DNA of 58,625 nucleotides, from positions 1 to 58,625 of the forward strand of contig NZ_MWOK01000018.1 of NCBI RefSeq assembly GCF_012932145.1, written 5' to 3'. A program made the translations under genes and the position numbers. Shown here in pieces: positions 55,200 to 58,625 of the stretch; position 1 is the stretch's first letter; each line of letters begins with the position of its first letter. This DNA is from Acidovorax sp. SRB_14 (GTDB lineage Bacteria > Pseudomonadota > Gammaproteobacteria > Burkholderiales > Burkholderiaceae_C). The notes below the pieces were generated by a model that saw only the letters and a program-made list of their open reading frames with translations, was not told the origin of the DNA and did not search any database.

Positions 55200-55760
55200 A
55201 TGGCCATCAAATCCACCATCTTCAAGGCGAACCTGCAGATCGCCGACATCGACCACGGCTACTACGCCGACCACGCGCTGACCCTGGCGCGCCACCCCAG
55301 CGAGACCGACGAACGCATGATGGTGCGGCTGGCCGCGCTGGCCCTCCACGCGCACGCGCTGCAGGACACCTGCCACGGTGACGGCACGCTGGCGTTCGGC
55401 GCCGGCCTGTCCGACCCGGACGACCCGGACGCCTCGCTGACCGACTTCACCGGCCGCAAGCGCCTGTGGATCGAGGTCGGCCAGCCCGAGGACAAGCCGC
55501 TCACCAAGGCCTGCAGCAAGGCCGATGCGGTGGTGGCCTACGCCTTCCACCACGCCGCCGAGGTCTGGTGGAAGGGCATCGAAACCAAGCTCTCGCGCCT
55601 GGAAAAGCTGCAGGTCTGGCGCATCCCGTCCGAGGCCTCGCAGCAGCTCGCGCAGCTGGCCGAGCGCAGCATGCAGCTGCAGGCCACGGTGCAGGAGGGC
55701 GCGCTCACGCTCAGCAGCACGCAGGGCAGCGTGCACCTGGAGCCAGTGCGCTGGAAGTAA
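55200..55760 (+). CDS. yaeQ: YaeQ family protein
   Basis: A 186-residue member of the YaeQ family (a restriction-endonuclease-like fold). MAIKSTIFKANLQIADIDHGYY is the conserved opening, in brief MAIKSTIFKA; RHPSETDERMMVRL, LWIEVGQPEDKPLTKA and YAFHHAAEVWWKG are the other family blocks. The E...K residues around WIEVGQP...KA resemble a PD-(D/E)xK core, but no activity is proven for the family. E. coli YaeQ was linked to suppression of rfaH loss. It lies between two repeat copies. Confidence 0.93.
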   Translation: MAIKSTIFKANLQIADIDHGYYADHALTLARHPSETDERMMVRLAALALHAHALQDTCHGDGTLAFGAGLSDPDDPDASLTDFTGRKRLWIEVGQPEDKPLTKACSKADAVVAYAFHHAAEVWWKGIETKLSRLEKLQVWRIPSEASQQLAQLAERSMQLQATVQEGALTLSSTQGSVHLEPVRWK

Positions 55761-55761
55761 G

Positions 55762-55822
55762 AAATCAGGCAAATCGGCCGCAAACGCCTGCTGGACAAGC
55801 ACTGGCAGCTATCAAAATAAAC
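55762..55822 (+). repeat. Dispersed repeat copy 8
   Basis: CAAATCGGCCGCAAACGCCT followed by GGACAAGCACTGGCAGCTATCAAAA: a full-length copy. It starts just after the yaeQ stop and ends at the stop of the next (convergent) gene. Confidence 0.65.
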
Positions 55823-55823
55823 G

Positions 55824-56126
55824 TTACCGCGGCATCAGTGCGCCGCAGTGCCAGCACTGCTCGAAGCCACCTTCAACGGTTTCGCCGCAGCGGCAGTGCC
55901 ACAGGCGCTGGGGCAGGTGGTGCAGGTCGTCGAGCAGCGTGCGCGCCCGCTCCAGGTGCTCGCCGTGCTCCAGCCAGATCTCGGGCAGGCATTCGTGCGG
56001 CGGCAGGTGGCCGGCGGCCGCGCCCAGGTACTGGCGCTGCACGGTGGCCGGCATGCCGGCCTCGCACAGCAGGTCGGCCCACAGGGTGGCCAGAGCGGCA
56101 TTGGGGGCCTGGGTCAAGCGCTGCAC
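55824..56126 (-). CDS. DUF2007-like small protein with C-terminal zinc ribbon
   Basis: A 100-residue cytoplasmic protein. The N-terminal part (LTQAPNAALATLWADLLCEAG, in brief APNAALATLWADLL) resembles DUF2007 'putative signal transducing' proteins; ECLPEIWLEHGEHLERARTLLDD closes that fold. The tail CRC-x9-CWHCG has four cysteines spaced as a zinc ribbon. Start: the GTG at 56126, with AAAGGAG 8 nt upstream, the only start with a strong ribosome site. Function unknown. Convergent with yaeQ; the DUF3717-type gene lies 101 bp upstream on the same strand. Confidence 0.75.
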   Translation of the reverse strand: MQRLTQAPNAALATLWADLLCEAGMPATVQRQYLGAAAGHLPPHECLPEIWLEHGEHLERARTLLDDLHHLPQRLWHCRCGETVEGGFEQCWHCGALMPR

Positions 56127-56227
56127 AGACGGGCTCCTTTGTGAACAGCGTCCGGCGCCTGCCAGGCAAGCGCTTGCGCCATGGTTTGCGATGCACCGGC
56201 CCGCGCCGGCACCGGGCCTGCGCTCCC

Positions 56228-56644
56228 TTATGCCGGGGCCCCCTCGGCGGCGCGCTCGGCATAGCGCGTGAAGCGCCACGCCGTGCCCTGCTGCGTGATG
56301 CGGCGCCAGGTGGCGCGCTTTTCGATGGGGCGCATGCCAGGCCACAGCTGCACCTCCTCGAAGCTGCGCCCGCAGCCCTTGCACCAGTCGTCGCCCTGGC
56401 TGGTCGAGCAGATGGCGATGCAGGGCGTGTCGGGCGTGGTCTCGTACCAGGCGGCCCAGGCCTGCAGCGCCGGGGCCGGCACCTCGCGTTCGTCGATTTC
56501 GTCGCGGTGGCCATAGACCAGCCGCGCATAGACCTCGGCCAGCGCGGCCAGCTGCGGCGCCAGCGTGATGCCGTCGGGCGACGGCGCGCGCGCGCGCCAG
56601 TGGTTGATGGCGGCCTCGATGTCGGTGATGTGGAATGCGGCCAT
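56228..56644 (-). CDS. DUF3717/DUF1289-like cysteine protein
   Basis: A 138-residue cytoplasmic protein. Residues 3-40 (FHITDIEAAINHWRAR) match the DUF3717 pattern. The C-terminal part PCIAICSTSQGDDWCKGCGRSFEEVQLWPGM, key CIAICS...WCKGCGRS, matches the DUF1289 cysteine motif CxxxC...CxGCxRtxxEixxW, likely metal-binding. Start taken at the ATG 56644 because the conserved domain begins there. Function unknown in the family. Confidence 0.72.
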   Translation of the reverse strand: MAAFHITDIEAAINHWRARAPSPDGITLAPQLAALAEVYARLVYGHRDEIDEREVPAPALQAWAAWYETTPDTPCIAICSTSQGDDWCKGCGRSFEEVQLWPGMRPIEKRATWRRITQQGTAWRFTRYAERAAEGAPA

Positions 56645-56685
56645 GGGCAGCCATGATACCGGCGTGCCGCGCGCGCTTTGTTGCA

Positions 56686-56748
56686 CTCTCAAATGCATAG
56701 CTGCACGCGCTTTACCGCAAAGGGTTTGCGGCCTGTTTGACTTCAAGC
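56686..56748 (-). repeat. Dispersed repeat copy 9
   Basis: On the minus strand it reads CAAACAGGCCGCAAACCCTT...AAGCGCGTGCAGCTATGCATTT, matching GGCCGCAAACGCTT...AAGCGCTGGCAGCTAT. Confidence 0.55.
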
Positions 56749-56812
56749 CTGGCAAAAGGTTAAAGCCCTGGGCGCTTGCCAAACCGGGGCGCGCAGTGCT
56801 TTAATCGCGGCC

Positions 56813-56990
56813 CGAAGGGGAGTAGCTCCCGCCCCGGCCGCACGGCCTGGGTATCGGCAGGTCGTCAATACGGAGCGCCGCAAGCGCTTCCGGCCTGTCG
56901 GGCGGTGCACACACTGTGCCGCTGAGCAAGACCTTCGATCTGAACCCGCGCAGGTTTGGTCGAAGGCATCCGCAACGCTCCCTGGAGCCA
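56813..56990 (+). ncRNA. yybP-ykoY-type (Mn2+-sensing) riboswitch upstream of terC
   Basis: The hallmark GGGGAGTAG lies at 56817-56825, followed by CGTCAATACGG (56863-56873). GGGAG (56818-56822) can close the aptamer with CTCCC (56978-56982). A strong internal arm CCTTCGA (56932-56938)/TCGAAGG (56960-56966), with AACC/GGTT inside it, leads to CATCCGCAACGCTCCC. Class members sense Mn2+ and switch on Mn2+ exporters, and the next gene is of the TerC family. The call rests on motif and context; a covariance search would settle it. Confidence 0.85.
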
Positions 56991-57059
56991 CCCATCCGGG
57001 TGCAGCACGCCATCGACCCGGCCGGCACGCTGCATTGATACGGAAACCAAGAGGACTCC

Positions 57060-57806
57060 ATGGAACAATTCATGACCCCAGAATTCTGGGTCGCGGTCGG
57101 TCAAATCGTGATGATCGACATCCTGCTCGGCGGCGACAACGCCGTCGTCATCGCCCTGGCCTGCCGCAAGCTGCCGGCGCAGCAACGCACCAAGGGCATC
57201 CTGTGGGGCACGGCCGGCGCCATCGTCCTGCGCGTCGTGCTGATCTACTTCGCTCTCACGCTGCTGGCCATCCCGTTCCTCAAGCTCGCCGGCGCGGCGC
57301 TGCTGGTGTGGATCGGCGTCAAGCTGCTGGCACCCGATCCGGACGACGACCACAGCAACATCACCGCCAGCGACAAGCTGCTCGCCGCCATCAAGACCAT
57401 CATCATTGCCGACCTGGTGATGAGCATCGACAACGTGATCGCGATCGCCGGCGCGGCCCAGGGCGCGGCCGACCACCACGAGATGCCGCTGGTCATCTTC
57501 GGCCTCGTGATCAGCATCCCGATCATCGTCTGGGGCAGCCAGCTGGTCATCAAGCTCATGGACCGCTTCCCGGCCATCATCACCTTCGGCGGCATGCTGC
57601 TGGGCTGGATCGCCGGCACCATGGCCGTCTCCGACCCCGCCGTGGCCGTGACCGAGACCCTGCCCTGGATGCTGAAGATCGACCAGGCCAACGACTGGAT
57701 CAAGTACGGCGCCGGTATTGCGGGTGCGCTGATCGTGCTGGCTCTGGGCAAGTGGATCGCCTCGCGGCACGCTGCGGCCGCGGCCGGTCGCACGCCTGCG
57801 CTCTGA
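57060..57806 (+). CDS. TerC-family Mn2+ exporter (Alx/MeeF-like)
   Basis: Integral membrane protein, 248 residues with seven or so helices. Two inverted acidic motifs, IDILLGGDNAVVIAL (Asp20, Asp26-Asn27) and MSIDNVIAIAG (Asp124-Asn125), are the TerC-family metal-binding pair. Relatives export Mn2+, often to load secreted Mn enzymes or relieve Mn2+ stress. AGAGGA precedes the ATG at 57060. Control by the Mn2+ riboswitch in its leader is the natural reading. It ends in a strong terminator 70 bp later. Confidence 0.93.
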   Translation: MEQFMTPEFWVAVGQIVMIDILLGGDNAVVIALACRKLPAQQRTKGILWGTAGAIVLRVVLIYFALTLLAIPFLKLAGAALLVWIGVKLLAPDPDDDHSNITASDKLLAAIKTIIIADLVMSIDNVIAIAGAAQGAADHHEMPLVIFGLVISIPIIVWGSQLVIKLMDRFPAIITFGGMLLGWIAGTMAVSDPAVAVTETLPWMLKIDQANDWIKYGAGIAGALIVLALGKWIASRHAAAAAGRTPAL

Positions 57807-57877
57807 AGCCGCTGGCCTCTGGCCAGGGGCTGTGAAGGGCGCGCAGCCTTTGCGGCCCCGGGCCCGATGCTCCAAAC

Positions 57878-57901
57878 ACAGGGACTGCGGTCCCTGTTTT
57901 T
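57878..57901 (+). terminator. Rho-independent terminator after terC
   Basis: ACAGGGAC (57878-57885) pairs with GTCCCTGT (57890-57897) over the tetraloop TGCG and is followed directly by a T-run (to 57901). The clearest intrinsic terminator in the window; the AAACA before the stem may also let it act on the other strand. Confidence 0.9.
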
Positions 57902-57974
57902 GCGCCCGGCCGCACGCCCGCACCGGCCGCGCCCAGGCGCGGCACCCTGTGCCCGTGGCGTGCTAGGCATGCGC

Positions 57975-57980
57975 TATGCT
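57975..57980 (+). promoter_or_regulatory. TATGCT -10-like hexamer 8 nt before ATG
   Basis: TATGCT, then exactly 8 nt, then the ATG at 57989, without Shine-Dalgarno: the same layout as purB and the MFS gene. Confidence 0.35.
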
Positions 57981-57988
57981 TTCCCGCC

Positions 57989-58342
57989 ATGAAGCTCATT
58001 CTCAAGTGGTTGCTCAGCGCCGCAGCGCTGCTGCTGGTGGCCTATCTCTACAGCGGCGTGGAGGTCAAAAGCTTCACGGCCGCGCTGATCGCCGCCTTCG
58101 TGATCGGCCTCTTCAACGTCGTGCTGCGCCCCGTGCTGGTGGTGCTGACGCTGCCGGTCACCATCGTCACGCTCGGCCTGTTCCTGTTCGTCATCAACGC
58201 GCTGATGTTCTGGGCCGCGGCCGGCGTGCTCGACGGTTTTCACGTGCGCGGCTTTGGCGCCGCGCTGCTGGGCTCGCTGATGTACTCGGTGCTGGGCCTG
58301 GTGATCGAGTCAGCGCTCGGCGGCCTGTTCTCGAAGCAGTGA
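57989..58342 (+). CDS. YvlD/phage-holin-IV-like membrane protein
   Basis: A 117-residue protein with four helices, PF04020 ('phage holin family 4 superfamily', YvlD-like). The wording NVVLRPVLVVLTLPVTIVTLGLFLFVINALMFW, in brief RPVLVVLTLPVTIVTLGLF, is diagnostic. Despite the name it is a chromosomal housekeeping family and no phage genes are nearby. The last 33 bp overlap the 3' end of the convergent M48 gene. Confidence 0.9.
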   Translation: MKLILKWLLSAAALLLVAYLYSGVEVKSFTAALIAAFVIGLFNVVLRPVLVVLTLPVTIVTLGLFLFVINALMFWAAAGVLDGFHVRGFGAALLGSLMYSVLGLVIESALGGLFSKQ

Positions 58343-58625
58343 TTCGACCGCGCGCAGCCGCGTGTCGATGATCGACGCCTCGACAAAATCACCGGCCATG
58401 CTGCTCTTGCGCGCTAAGTCCTGACCGGCCTTGAAACGGTCCACCGCCGCCGCATAGTCGTAGCGCGCCGCGTGCGCCTCGGCCTCGGCGCGCACGGCGC
58501 GCAGGCCCTGGCCCTGCGCCTGCCACACACCGGCGAGCGTCTGCCAGGCGCTGGCGTCGCGCGGGTGTGTGGCCACCCAGCTCTGCAGCGGCCCGGCCAG
58601 GTCGCCCGCGCCCTGCTGCGCACCG
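58310..58625 (-). CDS. M48-family peptidase (BepA-like), C-terminal TPR part (5' end outside window)
   Basis: The frame is open to the window edge. The visible 104 residues (LAGPLQSWVATHPRDASAWQ ... EAHAARYDYAAAVDRFKAGQDLAR) form the TPR-like C-terminus that follows the zinc-metalloprotease domain in BepA/YfgC-like outer-membrane quality-control peptidases of Burkholderiales. The HExxH catalytic part would lie beyond the window, so the call rests on the tail alone. It overlaps the convergent YvlD-like gene by 33 bp. Confidence 0.65.
   Translation of the reverse strand, partial: GAQQGAGDLAGPLQSWVATHPRDASAWQTLAGVWQAQGQGLRAVRAEAEAHAARYDYAAAVDRFKAGQDLARKSSMAGDFVEASIIDTRLRAVESLLREQAAER

Larger units (their letters stand above)
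56645..57059. other. 415-bp intergenic region: repeat plus terC riboswitch
   Basis: No protein gene is supported. It holds a dispersed repeat (56686-56748), the terC promoter somewhere near 56750-56810 (a TTTAAT at 56800-56805 is the best -10-like match) and the yybP-ykoY-type aptamer with its 3' expression region. Confidence 0.7.

Noticed and set aside
57989-58342. Phage origin for the 'holin-like' gene
   Set aside because: PF04020 proteins are chromosomal membrane proteins; no lysis, integrase or structural phage gene is nearby.

Overview
The window is GC-rich chromosomal DNA that reads as Burkholderiales, most likely Comamonadaceae (Acidovorax-like). The grounds are the protein families and their wording, the pairing of azlCD with fmt/def, the split pntAA/pntAB/pntB transhydrogenase, the DUF1631 and YaeQ proteins, and a dispersed AGCGCTG-RYAGCT-type repeat. 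It is almost entirely core metabolism and envelope biology. I see no rRNA, tRNA, CRISPR array, insertion sequence or integrated phage. Both ends cut through genes: a uracil-DNA-glycosylase-like protein on the left and an M48-type peptidase on the right.

Layout. 1-0.5 kb: degenerate UDG-like gene end. 0.6-1.7 kb: corA (Mg2+ channel) behind a leader that can fold two competing ways. 1.8-10.1 kb (minus strand): fadD, dppB-C-D-F-A (dipeptide ABC transporter, binding protein last) and mtnN. 10.2-13.3 kb (minus): pntAA-pntAB-pntB. 13.5-14.5 kb (minus): class II fructose-bisphosphate aldolase. 14.6-18.1 kb: an OmpR/QseB-type two-component system divergent from two PAP2 phosphatases, with a tandem GTTAAG box between them. 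18.0-20.8 kb (minus): pyk and pgk. 20.9-24.0 kb (minus): def, a BamE-like lipoprotein, fmt, azlC, azlD. 24.2-26.6 kb: LysM protein and dprA. 26.7-32.3 kb (minus): yajC-secD-secF and a DUF1631 protein.

32.6-36.8 kb: a fused indolepyruvate:ferredoxin oxidoreductase with a divergent Lrp/AsnC regulator. 36.9-38.6 kb: MFS exporter with a C-terminal ABM-like domain. 38.8-40.8 kb: mltA, a 46-residue membrane protein whose start codon overlaps that of mltA, and an OmpA-family lipoprotein. 40.9-48.5 kb (minus): yhdP, nitrilase-family amidase, PAS sensor kinase and FixJ-like regulator, all overlapping or nearly so. 48.6-52.7 kb: glnE and a degenerate HD-GYP-like protein. 53-58.6 kb: gst, purB, yaeQ, two small cysteine-rich proteins, a yybP-ykoY-type Mn2+ riboswitch with terC, a YvlD-like membrane protein and the M48 fragment.

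The most interesting points are the corA leader; the GTTAAG-N5-GTTAAG box placed where it could drive the PAP2 genes; in-frame residence of the dispersed repeat inside mtnN and probably fmt; the apparently inactive HD-GYP-like and UDG-like proteins; and several genes whose -10-like hexamer lies exactly 8 nt before the ATG, implying near-leaderless mRNAs. No wholly new multi-gene system was evident.
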